Numbered from the stretch's first letter, positions 51,124-60,947 are shown. The stretch: DNA of 64,000 bases from Tritrichomonas musculus (GCA_039105265.1 JAPFFF010000036.1:682001-746000), one strand, 5' to 3'. Notes: a model not told the origin generated them from the sequence alone. A program made the numbers and translations.

Positions 51124-51456
51124 ATGAGTTATAGAAGAGATAACACAGAAGATGAACACATTCCGTTACCAATCGAAACGGTTGAATTAGCTATCGATGA
51201 CTTCTTCGAATATTACGATCTCTTTAACATCAACAGTGTTGATGAACTACGTGAATCACTTCATGACTATCTCTATGACATTGGTATCGATATAGACTTC
51301 AACCTCAACAACATCATCAACTACTACAACATCAATGATCTTAACGAACTCAATAATCGATTCATAGCTAGTTATGATGATGATGTATCTATGGATAAGA
51401 AGATCCAGTTGATCTATAAATGCATAGAACTTATGATAAACCGATCAACGATTTAA
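51124..51456 (+). CDS. Polinton part: acidic 110-residue protein
   Basis: Starts MSYRRDNTEDEHIPLPIETV. The ATG at 51124 is preferred because TTTATTTTTGGTTTCATTGA lies directly before it (T-rich box plus TCATT initiator). Acidic and rich in Asn, Tyr and Ile with helical character; no domain recognised. First gene of the left end. Confidence 0.7.
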   Translation: MSYRRDNTEDEHIPLPIETVELAIDDFFEYYDLFNINSVDELRESLHDYLYDIGIDIDFNLNNIINYYNINDLNELNNRFIASYDDDVSMDKKIQLIYKCIELMINRSTI

Positions 51457-51511
51457 ACCATATGTAGATTCCAATGAGTAGTAAGTGAATGTTGTTTTTG
51501 ATCTCATTTAA

Positions 51512-51679
51512 ATGAGTGATATACCAGTCGTTGTCGATTACTCGGAACCCACTCAAGATGAAATCGATAGAATACTATACGATGATATTCATATACGTGT
51601 AATCGTTGATGTCTCATCCGATAATGATATCAAAGTCAATACTCATGTGGATATTAATGTTAACGGTAATTATCGTTAA
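51512..51679 (+). CDS. Polinton part: 55-residue protein
   Basis: A small gene: ATG at 51512 with TTTTTGATCTCATTTAA before it, the same leader pattern as the preceding gene, and a stop at 51677-51679. The sequence alternates hydrophobic and acidic residues (IHIRVIVDVSSDNDIKVNTH), suggesting beta strands. It sits between the acidic protein and the polymerase, all on one strand. No family recognised. Confidence 0.7.
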   Translation: MSDIPVVVDYSEPTQDEIDRILYDDIHIRVIVDVSSDNDIKVNTHVDINVNGNYR

Positions 51680-51709
51680 ACTATGAATATTATTTTTAAA
51701 TCGATTGAA

Positions 51710-54700
51710 ATGACGAAGTTGTTGAGTAGACTATCGAAATCTGAGATTCTATCATTACCAGGGTTTGATAGATATGGATCACTCAAGATCAAAGAGTTGA
51801 AACCTATATTGAAGAAGAGTATCAAACAGATGAATATCGCTTTTAGAGGTGTACGTGTATCTGATTACGTTAACCGATTCAATGAAATTCGTGAACAGAA
51901 ACAGTCTGATGACGATCTATTTAAACGAATGTCGACAATGAAACATCAACAACAGAAACAACATCAAAGTCATGAACAGTATAAACAATCATTGAAAGAT
52001 ACAGCTATGTTCGAACGTTCATTGATGAATATGAGTGAACTCTATTCAGTTCCACATCCAAGTGAAAGTAAACTATTCATCGAATCGTTAATGAATATCG
52101 ATACTGAATATACGACAACCAAATCCGATGAACGACTCCGTTATGAAGAGAATGTTCATGACAAAACTGAATATCAAAACGAGATGAAGAGAATGATGTT
52201 AGCCGCTAAGAATCATGAATCATTTGATACCGATATCGATGATGATAGTGAGAAACAATACGCTTTCGTTAAAGTGTTACGATATATTCGTAAGATGAAA
52301 ACAAATGAATGGAGACCAGTCATTTATGGTTATGACATGAATGGAGATGGTCGAAGGTTCAATCTAAACAAAGAGTTAGATCTCGAAACTATGATACGAT
52401 GTATACTTGGTGAGATAACAGTAGAACAATACAGTTCCGATTGTGATCCGAATCTAATCGGTTGGGATTATATTCCAGTTCGATTCGAAGTGAAGTTCAT
52501 CAAGATGACTAAGAATGAAGAGACTGGAAAGACTGAGTTCATCGAAAAGGTTGATGGTGAAGAAGTAGTAATCGAATCAGTTGATGACTTTCGTGGATCT
52601 CCAGATGGTGGTTTCTTTCCATACATCAACCTAATCAATGGTTTAGACTTGACCAGATATCAGATATTCAACACCATTAACAAGAATAACTATCGTGATA
52701 ACTGTTTCGTATACGCTTGTGTTCAATCAGGGGTGTTCAATGATGACGAACTCCATAAGCTTCGTTCAATAATGTTAACTCGATCGATACCAAATAAGAA
52801 GATAACAGAAATAGCTATTCAAATGAAGTGTCATTTCGTGATTAGTAGAGTTGATGATAAGAGAGATTCACGACATCAGAAACGAGACTCAGTTGATACG
52901 CGTAAGAATCCAAAAGTCATAGCTGATCGTGTTGTTCGAATGCTGTTATATAAAGATCACTTCATGATTGATCATAACGAATTACTACCAATAACGAAGT
53001 TCTATATCGAACACAAAGATGAGATCGACATGTTATATCCAGATATGAACATTCAACAACGATTCATCATATATGATATCACTAATAAAGGTACACCTAT
53101 GATAGAACCAGATGATTGGACTGGAACTGAATTCAAAACGATTATTAAATCTATGTTCGAACATGGATGTTTCAGAGAGATCAATCAATGTGAACAGGGT
53201 ATACTCGATACATGTGAGTTCGATAATCATTTGAATGACTACGTTAGTCTCAGTTATGATGAAGAATCATGTTGTAGACTTGAATCGGCTGACACTAAGA
53301 AGATAACTGAATGGTCTCATATCTATTACGCTGATTACGAAACTGATGTAACTGTATCTCCACATCGACCATATTTGATTTGTGTCTGTGATGACAAACA
53401 TTATGTACCATTCACTGGATCTAATATCACATCGAGATTCTTGAACTCACTGAAGAGTAACTCATTAACGTACTTCCACAACTTAAAATTCGATGGGTGT
53501 TTCTTCATCCATGAACCAGATTGGGAGACTCAAATAACTCAACGTAGTGGAACTCTATTACAGATCGTTATGGATCAATATAAATGGATCCAAGTTATCG
53601 ATCCAAAGACTAAGAAACCAGTTATCGATCCGAAAACCAATGAACCAAAGATGAAGAAGATACGATCTAAACACTTAACATTCCGTAACAGCTATTCGAT
53701 TATACCAGCTCCATTACGTGATTTCGATGACATGTTCAATCTAAAGGTTCATAAAGAGATCATCGCTTATCGAATCTACACTGAAAAGAATCTACAACGA
53801 AAGACTATACCATTCGATGAATTCTATGATCAATACGTTAACGAAAACATCGATAAGAAGACAGTAGACGAACTCGAACAAGATCGTAATCAGTTGATTC
53901 GAAACGCTAAATTAGCTAAATCATACGATGAAGCTGATGAAACTATCGATATCATGAAGTACGCTACGTTCTATTGTATCAAAGATTGTATTACGTTGAT
54001 GGATGGTATGACGAAGTTCAATAACGATTTAGCTGAAGTGTTCACCAAAACCGATAAACCATGGATTGGTATTCATCAATTCATATCCATCTCAGCTGTT
54101 GGTTATGATTTCGCTCGTATATATGGTTGTTTCGATGGATGTTATCTATTAAGTGGTAAACCACAGAACTTCATCCAACGTTGTGTCAGTGGTGGTCGTA
54201 CAATGACAGCTAATAACGAAAAACAGTACATCGTTGGTGTGATCCAAGACTTCGACGCTGTTAGTCTATATCCATCATCTATGTCTGAAATGGATGGAGT
54301 CGCTAAAGGTAGACCAAAGGTGATTCCAGATGATTGTACTCATGAACAGTTAATGAATTACGATACATTCTTTATCGAAGTCAACATCAACAAATTATCG
54401 TGTAAGTCCAATCGTCCGTATAAGTTCGGTCATGTATTCAAACATAATGAAGCTGGATCCAAAATATTCTGTAATGAAACAGTCGATCATTACTACGTTG
54501 ATAAGATCACCTTAATGGATTTAATCGAATTCTATGATATTGATTACGAACTCATCCGTGGATACTATTTCGATGAAGGTTTCAACAATAAGATCAATGA
54601 GTTCATCAAAACGTTATTCGATCTAAGATTGAAGTACAAGAATGAACATAATCCATTGGAGAAGACGATTAAACTGTTGTTGAACTCCATCTACGGTAAA

Positions 54701-55387
54701 TCAATATTGAAACCAATGAATGATGAAATCAAAGTCGTTAACAAGAAGAATCTTATATCGTATATCTATCGTAACTATAACTTCATCAAAGAAGTATCAT
54801 TCAATGATTCAACTAAATGTTTCGTTAAGAAGATCAAACCAATCAACAATCACTTCAATCTTCCACAGTTTGGAGCTTCTGTGTTATCATGGAGTAAACA
54901 CATCATGAATCAAGTGATGTCAACAGCTGAACAACACGGAATCGATATATACTATCAAGATACTGACTCGCTACACTTGAAAGAGTGTGATGTTGATAGA
55001 TTAGCTGAGATCTATAAAGAAAAGTATGGTCGTGATTTGATCGGTAAACAGATGACACAGTTTCATTGTGATTTCGATTCATTTCCAGGTGCTACTGGTC
55101 AGATACATTCACGTAAGTTGATCGCTCTCGGTAAGAAATCATATCTCGATATACTCGAAGATGAAACCGGAAACACTGGTTATCACATACGTATGAAAGG
55201 TGTGAGTCGACAATGTATACTCAATAAGTGTAAACGAATGAATATTACAGTTGAAGAGTTATACGAACGATTATACAATGGTGAATCAATCACATTTGAT
55301 CTCACTGATGGTTGTAACTGTTTTCGTAAGACGAAGTGTTTCCAACAAATCACATTACCACAGTTTCTTCGTAAAGTTCAATTCTAA
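51710..55387 (+). CDS. polB: Polinton part: family B DNA polymerase (protein-primed type)
   Basis: 1225 residues from 51710; an upstream in-frame ATG at 51683 adds nine. Exonuclease motifs are at about residue 541 (YADYET), FHNLKFDG near 590 and YCIKDC near 760. Polymerase motif A is at about 847 (DFDAVSLYPSS), B at about 986 (KLLLNSIYGKS) and C at about 1083 (YQDTDS). The long N-terminal part includes YRDNCFVYACVQSG, a Cys-containing segment common in relatives. It replicates the element, presumably with a terminal protein as primer. Confidence 0.93.
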   Translation: MTKLLSRLSKSEILSLPGFDRYGSLKIKELKPILKKSIKQMNIAFRGVRVSDYVNRFNEIREQKQSDDDLFKRMSTMKHQQQKQHQSHEQYKQSLKDTAMFERSLMNMSELYSVPHPSESKLFIESLMNIDTEYTTTKSDERLRYEENVHDKTEYQNEMKRMMLAAKNHESFDTDIDDDSEKQYAFVKVLRYIRKMKTNEWRPVIYGYDMNGDGRRFNLNKELDLETMIRCILGEITVEQYSSDCDPNLIGWDYIPVRFEVKFIKMTKNEETGKTEFIEKVDGEEVVIESVDDFRGSPDGGFFPYINLINGLDLTRYQIFNTINKNNYRDNCFVYACVQSGVFNDDELHKLRSIMLTRSIPNKKITEIAIQMKCHFVISRVDDKRDSRHQKRDSVDTRKNPKVIADRVVRMLLYKDHFMIDHNELLPITKFYIEHKDEIDMLYPDMNIQQRFIIYDITNKGTPMIEPDDWTGTEFKTIIKSMFEHGCFREINQCEQGILDTCEFDNHLNDYVSLSYDEESCCRLESADTKKITEWSHIYYADYETDVTVSPHRPYLICVCDDKHYVPFTGSNITSRFLNSLKSNSLTYFHNLKFDGCFFIHEPDWETQITQRSGTLLQIVMDQYKWIQVIDPKTKKPVIDPKTNEPKMKKIRSKHLTFRNSYSIIPAPLRDFDDMFNLKVHKEIIAYRIYTEKNLQRKTIPFDEFYDQYVNENIDKKTVDELEQDRNQLIRNAKLAKSYDEADETIDIMKYATFYCIKDCITLMDGMTKFNNDLAEVFTKTDKPWIGIHQFISISAVGYDFARIYGCFDGCYLLSGKPQNFIQRCVSGGRTMTANNEKQYIVGVIQDFDAVSLYPSSMSEMDGVAKGRPKVIPDDCTHEQLMNYDTFFIEVNINKLSCKSNRPYKFGHVFKHNEAGSKIFCNETVDHYYVDKITLMDLIEFYDIDYELIRGYYFDEGFNNKINEFIKTLFDLRLKYKNEHNPLEKTIKLLLNSIYGKSILKPMNDEIKVVNKKNLISYIYRNYNFIKEVSFNDSTKCFVKKIKPINNHFNLPQFGASVLSWSKHIMNQVMSTAEQHGIDIYYQDTDSLHLKECDVDRLAEIYKEKYGRDLIGKQMTQFHCDFDSFPGATGQIHSRKLIALGKKSYLDILEDETGNTGYHIRMKGVSRQCILNKCKRMNITVEELYERLYNGESITFDLTDGCNCFRKTKCFQQITLPQFLRKVQF

Positions 55388-55415
55388 GTCAAACGATTAT
55401 TTTTATTCTACCGAA

Positions 55416-55877
55416 ATGTCTGTCGAAATCAAACCAACCGTCAAAAGCTTCGTCGAAACCATTCATCCAATCAACACTGATAAACTCTATGTGTATCTCG
55501 ATAGTAAGATCTATCCAAACGAGTTCGGTATCAGTGTTCGTCCATTACTCGTCAAATACGGATCAACTGTTATAGACATGTCCAAGATGATCGACATGTT
55601 TGGTAAGGTTCCATACATCACAGTGAAAGAGAATCGTTTTCGATCAGTATATAGAGATCCAATGTTGATGACAATCGATTTGAAACCAAAACAATACAAA
55701 GACAACAATTATTATCAATACTTCATCGATAAACTATGTTTACACTCCGAATTGAAGAGATATGAAGTGATCTACAACAAAGCTCATAAAGTCATCAGTG
55801 AATATAAACAAACGATCACTAAGAGTCAATCAGTTGATGATTTCCGTGAGATTGATAAAGATGACGAACCAATCTAA
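55416..55877 (+). CDS. Polinton part: unknown 153-residue protein
   Basis: Start at 55416 (MSVEIKPTVKSFVETIHPIN), 28 bases after the polymerase stop, with ATTATTTTTATTCTACCG before it. The frame extends further upstream inside the polymerase gene but that part is a shadow. Mixed alpha/beta with a charged helical tail; no domain recognised. Confidence 0.65.
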   Translation: MSVEIKPTVKSFVETIHPINTDKLYVYLDSKIYPNEFGISVRPLLVKYGSTVIDMSKMIDMFGKVPYITVKENRFRSVYRDPMLMTIDLKPKQYKDNNYYQYFIDKLCLHSELKRYEVIYNKAHKVISEYKQTITKSQSVDDFREIDKDDEPI

Positions 55878-55948
55878 ATGTATTCATTCTATTTTTGATT
55901 CCGATTGATGACTTTTCATGAAATTCATCGTTCACAGTCACTCATAAT

Positions 55949-56040
55949 CGATCAGAATCACTCATGAATCACTTCAATGGTTAATGGGTTACAATTAACC
56001 CGATATATCCCCCTTATAGTAACCTATATAATTTTGATCC
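55949..56040 (+). promoter_or_regulatory. Polinton intergenic palindromic box, copy B
   Basis: About 92 bp with CGATCAGAATCACTCATGAA, GGTTAATGGGTTACAATTAA, and CCCCCTTATAGTAACCTATA. The core GGGTTACAATTAACCC is close to a perfect palindrome. It lies about 100 bases before the 56137 gene and is the left arm of an inverted repeat with copy C. Confidence 0.75.
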
Positions 56041-56136
56041 ATTTTGATCCATTTTCGATACATTTCGACTATTATAACACGTTCACCAGAAACGCTATCA
56101 ATCACATTCTAATCAATTATTTTATCGCTAATTCAA

Positions 56137-57114
56137 ATGATCGCTGAAACATCAACAACAATCAACGGACTTGACTTCGCTGATGAATCATCACGTAAGT
56201 TACTCTTCAACCCATCACTCATGATCATCGGAACTGAACAGATCATGGAGAAGTACAATACCAACTCCAATAACAATCAATTGAAAGAGTGGTATACTAA
56301 ACGATCACAGATCAAAAACGATCTCTTCAACAGAACACTCGATACGAAGTGTACTCGTGATAGAAACACTAAGAGTGTTGAAGATGTAGTCAATGTGTTC
56401 AATTCAATACCATCTCTGTTGTCATTCGCGAGATCCAAACCGATTATTCCAGAGTTCGATGAGATCCTTGTTAAACCAACTGATACAGCTGAGATCAAAA
56501 AGTTCATTCGTAAAGTCAACTATGAGATGATTGGTTATCATTGTAATCATAAAGTGATGAACGAACAGTGTGATCAAGTGTTCAAAAACATATCCGATCT
56601 ATATCACAGTAAAGAGTATGTCGAGTATGAGTCATTCATTGATAGACTCTCAAAATTGATACATCAGATCCGATCGAAAGATAGTTATGGTAAAGACTTT
56701 CATGATGGTGAACTATATTACATACCATTGAATCATGAGATTAAACACATCATCGATAACGTCATCAAGATGAATGGATCCATAACAGCTTATAACGCTA
56801 AGACCAATCCTGAATGTAGCCGATGTAAATCAACTGTACGTAAATACGAGTACTCATTACGTGAGATTGAACGTATGAGATCAGAGATTCAACAAATCAT
56901 ATCTAAACCGGCTGAGTCTAAATACGATATCAGAGAGTTTCTGATGAAGAACTATCAAACCGTTGATAGAGTTCCGTTAAGAGATGTCAAAGATAGATAC
57001 AAACAAGAGTTCAATGTGAGTCTCAAGTTCGCTGATTTAATCGAAAAGATCGAGTCAACGAAGCTATTCAAGATCACTAACGTTCATAACATCAAGTACA
57101 TGAATCGACTATAA
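56137..57114 (+). CDS. Polinton part: conserved 325-residue Cys/His protein
   Basis: Homologue of the frame at 36252-37259. Shared features: PEFDEILVKPTD, GYHCNHKVMNEQCDQVFKN, and CSRCKSTVRKYEYSLREIER. Two Cys/His clusters could hold a metal ion. Mostly helical with a coiled-coil-like part near 235-260. Role unknown. The gene is enclosed by the inverted boxes B and C. Confidence 0.75.
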   Translation: MIAETSTTINGLDFADESSRKLLFNPSLMIIGTEQIMEKYNTNSNNNQLKEWYTKRSQIKNDLFNRTLDTKCTRDRNTKSVEDVVNVFNSIPSLLSFARSKPIIPEFDEILVKPTDTAEIKKFIRKVNYEMIGYHCNHKVMNEQCDQVFKNISDLYHSKEYVEYESFIDRLSKLIHQIRSKDSYGKDFHDGELYYIPLNHEIKHIIDNVIKMNGSITAYNAKTNPECSRCKSTVRKYEYSLREIERMRSEIQQIISKPAESKYDIREFLMKNYQTVDRVPLRDVKDRYKQEFNVSLKFADLIEKIESTKLFKITNVHNIKYMNRL

Positions 57115-57127
57115 ATGAGTTATTTTT

Positions 57128-57218
57128 GGATAAAATCATATAGGTTACTATAAGGGGTACATATCGGGTTAATTGTAACCCATTAACCATTGAAGTGATT
57201 CATGAGTGATTCTGATCA
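57128..57218 (-). promoter_or_regulatory. Polinton intergenic palindromic box, copy C
   Basis: Reverse-complement copy of box B with only a handful of differences in about 90 bp. It lies immediately downstream of the 325-residue protein gene and upstream of the AT-hook gene. Confidence 0.75.
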
Positions 57219-57313
57219 TTATCGAACTCATCCGTCAACATTTATACGATACGAATCTACTGATTCATCCATCAACGTTCATGTTCAATACTAATATTTT
57301 ATTTTCAACGCAA

Positions 57314-57607
57314 ATGACTATCAATACCGACATCTTCAACGAAACAGACGTAATCAAATCATTACGATCCAAACAATCAGACGAATTAGTCACTGACGAC
57401 AACAATGTCAACGAACTACTCGCTGATGAACCATCCACTCCATCCAAATCCAATCGTGGACGTAAACGTAAATACGCTACTGATGAAGAGAGAATCATCG
57501 CTAGACGATTACAACAAAAACAATACCGTGAACGAAAGAAACAAGAGTTAGCTGAGTTACGCGCGTTGAAAGCTCGTCTCGACGCTGAATCCAAATCAAA
57601 CGAGTAA
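57314..57607 (+). CDS. Polinton part: small AT-hook/bZIP-like DNA-binding protein
   Basis: 97 residues from 57314, the start supported by the homologous start in the fossil. A Ser/Pro linker leads to NRGRKRKYATDEE (AT-hook-like RGRK) and then a basic helix RRLQQKQYRERKKQ running into ELAELRALKARL, the layout of a short bZIP. Probably a transcription or replication regulator of the element, perhaps binding the palindromic boxes; that is inference. Confidence 0.65.
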   Translation: MTINTDIFNETDVIKSLRSKQSDELVTDDNNVNELLADEPSTPSKSNRGRKRKYATDEERIIARRLQQKQYRERKKQELAELRALKARLDAESKSNE

Positions 57608-57612
57608 ATCCA

Positions 57613-58374
57613 TTAATGTAATTTCATTTTTGGATTATCACATGGTTTAACTTTAATGGTAACGAACATCGGACTGGCTAACACTACTGGTTGATACTGG
57701 AAGTCGACTAGTTGTAGATCGATTTGTTTGAATGAATCTATGTTAACGATATTTTTGATTGGTTTACCATAGGTTTCGAAGTTCTGGATGATTGGTGTAT
57801 CTGTGTCGATGATATGATCGATACTTGCTATGACTGATGGTGTGTATTCGATGTCACCGATATTAGATTGAATAGCTTGACCCTGTTTCGATACCAGATA
57901 TAGTTTATTCGCATAGTCTCTAATCGGTCTCTCAGCTATAATCAATTCATTAGCTGGATATACCTTATTGAGTTTCATGTTGTATAGTCCAGTGACTAAT
58001 CCAGCGCGATGATCAATTCGTGTGAATTTGAATTCATTCATTAACGGAGTAATCAGTGTTCGACCTCTACTTCCATCACCATCAGCGTTAACTCCGACAT
58101 CGATATAATTATCAGCACCATTCCATTTGAGTATACTATTCGCATCTTTCTTACTAACGTTGAACAGATCTAGACACTCCAATTTATGTTTTTGAGTGTA
58201 ACCCCAATCATCTTCATATTCGAATTCGATTACATCATCATCTGTCGTTATCAATAGATCTCTCGTGTTTATCGAAGCGACATGATATTCAATGTACTCA
58301 CAATTCCATGGTATGTTAATGTTTGCTTGTAAATGACTGTAGTCCGGTCCGGTACTTTGTAACGATAACAGCAT
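57613..58374 (-). CDS. Polinton part: probable minor capsid (penton-type) protein
   Basis: 253 residues, beta-rich, beginning MLLSLQSTGPDYSHLQANIN. Length, predicted beta content and position fit the single jelly-roll minor capsid protein of Polintons, but I see no diagnostic motif, so the call is tentative. Divergent from the next gene with ATGs 15 bases apart. Confidence 0.45.
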   Translation of the reverse strand: MLLSLQSTGPDYSHLQANINIPWNCEYIEYHVASINTRDLLITTDDDVIEFEYEDDWGYTQKHKLECLDLFNVSKKDANSILKWNGADNYIDVGVNADGDGSRGRTLITPLMNEFKFTRIDHRAGLVTGLYNMKLNKVYPANELIIAERPIRDYANKLYLVSKQGQAIQSNIGDIEYTPSVIASIDHIIDTDTPIIQNFETYGKPIKNIVNIDSFKQIDLQLVDFQYQPVVLASPMFVTIKVKPCDNPKMKLH

Positions 58375-58392
58375 TTTATGTTAAATAAAATG
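58372..58392. promoter_or_regulatory. Symmetrical divergent start site
   Basis: A 21-bp near-perfect palindrome whose two ends are the ATG of the minus-strand gene (58374) and the ATG of the plus-strand gene (58390). Read on the minus strand it is preceded by TCATTTTATT, an initiator match. Each transcript would start inside or beyond the other gene's first codons. Confidence 0.65.
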
Positions 58393-60408
58393 ATTACCCC
58401 ATTAGCTGTGCGTGCAATGGCATTGAAAGATCGCGGTTACAAAATCAAAGTCAGAGACGATGAATTGAAGATCACCAAAGACAGTAAAGTTGATGATGTT
58501 CGTATCAATTGTATCTACACCAAGAACGAAATCGATGAGCTTATTAAAAACACCAAATCAGAGATTAATGATAACTCACTATTCGAACTCCGTGAATCCG
58601 ATCAACTGTATCTATATAAACCGTCATTGATTACTCAATCAAGTAAGTACTATGAGATGATATGGAATATCGATCCGAACTATGAAATTCCATTACAGTT
58701 AGAATTCGAATTCAAAGACTATCTGTTTGGTCATACATGGTCATTGATATGGGATGGTCATTCATGGACCGGAAACAACGTCGTGAACCTATCATTCAAT
58801 AAACAGTCGACCGTTAGAAACAACAATGGAAGTCCAGCGATAGTAGTTCGTCACAATGATTACATCGCTAAATGGATCCGCTGTTTCGTAGATACCGTCA
58901 AAGACTCGGACAACTATGCTACTATACTATCCAAATACGTTACAAACTGGAGAGTAATGTACGCTGATGGAACCATCATCAATGTATCTGATGATAACGT
59001 TAAACTCGGTGAATCACCACATTATGACAACATCGATGTTCAACAATTCGGTGTTAAAGTATCTAACGACGTATCCAGTAAGAACATGTTGTACGTACTA
59101 GCTGATATCAATATCAACGGTTTTGTAACTCCATTGAAGTGGGATCTGAACATAACTACTCCAATCAACCTTCATTATCTGAATACTCGTGACAACAACC
59201 CTGTTATAGAGTCATTCACGTACATCCGCGAAGTCAAACACTCGAACAAGTCTATACCAGAAGAGAATACCAATAACGACATTCACATCTATATCGAGAA
59301 AGAGTATTTCGAACAGAAACCAGATACCGCTGATGAAACGTACAATCCATTCGATATCATGATCACTCAACAGTTCTATGAAGTCAAACCAGATCCACGT
59401 AACTGTACTACCATCACCACTGATAATAACATCTACTCATCGAAGATCATATGGGCTGATAACATCATGACAATGCGTAGAGATCTGAACGTAGTTGGTG
59501 GTACCGTTGACGTACTTGCATATGACTACTCAGTGTTACGTGCTATCATCAATGGTATCCAAGAACAACTTCGATTACAAGCTGCGTATAACGAGTACAT
59601 TGATTCCATTCGTAAAGGTTTAGCGATTGCTAGTGACATAATCACGATACTTTCAGGTGCAGTGAATATGGTTAAAGATCTATCAACTCTATCCATGACA
59701 GGTGAGAACATGAACATCAACACATATCGAACTGAAGACTTTACATTCCCTGGAATGGGTGGATCGAATGATGATTACCCCGGCGGTAAACAACCGATTA
59801 GTGGTAAATTCCTCCTCGATATGGATACTAGCGCTGCTGGTCAAGTACTGAAACGATTCATTCCAACACAGACAGAGATTCCAGCAGCTACATCATCGTT
59901 AACTGCTACTGATTTGGTACTAAACGCGATGAACTCGTTAACTCAGATCGGTACTACAACCACGACATTAATTGCTGGTGGATTAACATTAGATCGAGTA
60001 CCGGAAATGATTGATGGTGTAAGAGTTATTCAACAATCGATACAAACTATTACTGATTCAGTTCGTGAATTGCGTCGTAGATGGAGAGAACATCGCGATA
60101 ACACCATTGTTGATCACACAGTCGAAAACACTGATGAGATGGAACTAGATGATTTAGATGATGAAACACCAACAACGAGATTAACTCATGATACAACCAC
60201 TAACGCTGGATCTGGATTTGGTGATCATAATCTGGAATCATTATCGGATCTCACTGATGAAGAGTTGTTAGCGTTGAACTCATCTGATGTCCATGTTGAT
60301 CAGATCGGTAATGATCTCATACTCATAACGAGTGTAACTACTGGTGAAGTGGTTTATATCAGAAGACGTGATCATGTTCAATCAATAACGACTCCAGAAC
60401 GTAAGTAG
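58390..60408 (+). CDS. Polinton part: unknown 672-residue protein
   Basis: Start at 58390 (MITPLAVRAMALKDRGYKIK); an ATG at 58378 adds four residues. Beta-rich N-terminal two thirds, then a hydrophobic stretch (AIASDIITILSGAVNMVKDL) and a Gly-rich link, a second hydrophobic region and a charged acidic tail. Possibly a structural or membrane-interacting virion protein. The family was not recognised. Confidence 0.65.
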   Translation: MITPLAVRAMALKDRGYKIKVRDDELKITKDSKVDDVRINCIYTKNEIDELIKNTKSEINDNSLFELRESDQLYLYKPSLITQSSKYYEMIWNIDPNYEIPLQLEFEFKDYLFGHTWSLIWDGHSWTGNNVVNLSFNKQSTVRNNNGSPAIVVRHNDYIAKWIRCFVDTVKDSDNYATILSKYVTNWRVMYADGTIINVSDDNVKLGESPHYDNIDVQQFGVKVSNDVSSKNMLYVLADININGFVTPLKWDLNITTPINLHYLNTRDNNPVIESFTYIREVKHSNKSIPEENTNNDIHIYIEKEYFEQKPDTADETYNPFDIMITQQFYEVKPDPRNCTTITTDNNIYSSKIIWADNIMTMRRDLNVVGGTVDVLAYDYSVLRAIINGIQEQLRLQAAYNEYIDSIRKGLAIASDIITILSGAVNMVKDLSTLSMTGENMNINTYRTEDFTFPGMGGSNDDYPGGKQPISGKFLLDMDTSAAGQVLKRFIPTQTEIPAATSSLTATDLVLNAMNSLTQIGTTTTTLIAGGLTLDRVPEMIDGVRVIQQSIQTITDSVRELRRRWREHRDNTIVDHTVENTDEMELDDLDDETPTTRLTHDTTTNAGSGFGDHNLESLSDLTDEELLALNSSDVHVDQIGNDLILITSVTTGEVVYIRRRDHVQSITTPERK

Positions 60409-60440
60409 TGATGGTTGTTCCGTTCGAAGGTCAAATAGAA

Positions 60441-60870
60441 ATTCACTCATGACCGACACCACTGCCCTAATTTAGAAGGTCATCTTACTATTTTTGAATT
60501 AACCCTAACTGATACTCATAACTAGGAATAAGTGGTCAGCATCATAGGGCCACATTGATGTTCACTTATGATCACTCATGACCGACACCACTGCCCTAAT
60601 TTAGAAGGTCATCTTACTATTTTTGAATTAACCCTAACTGATACTCATAACTAGGAATAAGTGGTCAGCATCATAGGGCCACATTGATGTTCACTTATGA
60701 TCACTCATGACCGCCACTATTGCCCTAGTTTAGAAGGTCATCTAACTATTTTTGAATTGACCCTAACTGATACTCATAACTAGGAATAAGTGGTCAGTAT
60801 CATGGGGTTATATAGATGTTCACTTATGACTGCCACTATTGCCCTAGTTTTGAAGGCCCCTATCTATTTT
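60441..60870 (+). repeat. 129-bp tandem repeat array in the Polinton
   Basis: The marker GACCGACACC (variant GACCGCCAC, GACTGCCAC) recurs at 60451, 60580, 60709 and 60828: two exact 129-bp periods, then a shortened last unit. The first two units are almost identical. Each unit carries a CTATTTTTGAATT box and GGGCCACATTGATGTTCACT. Non-coding. Confidence 0.9.
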
Positions 60871-60947
60871 TGCATTTATGCATTCGCATTGACCCCAAAA
60901 ATAAACCTATTTTTAAATTTGAATATTGATTTTTTTATCACCACCAA

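Noticed and set aside
51124-51456. Homology between this protein and 46053-46427
   Set aside because: Similar size and acidity only; the sequences do not align convincingly by eye.
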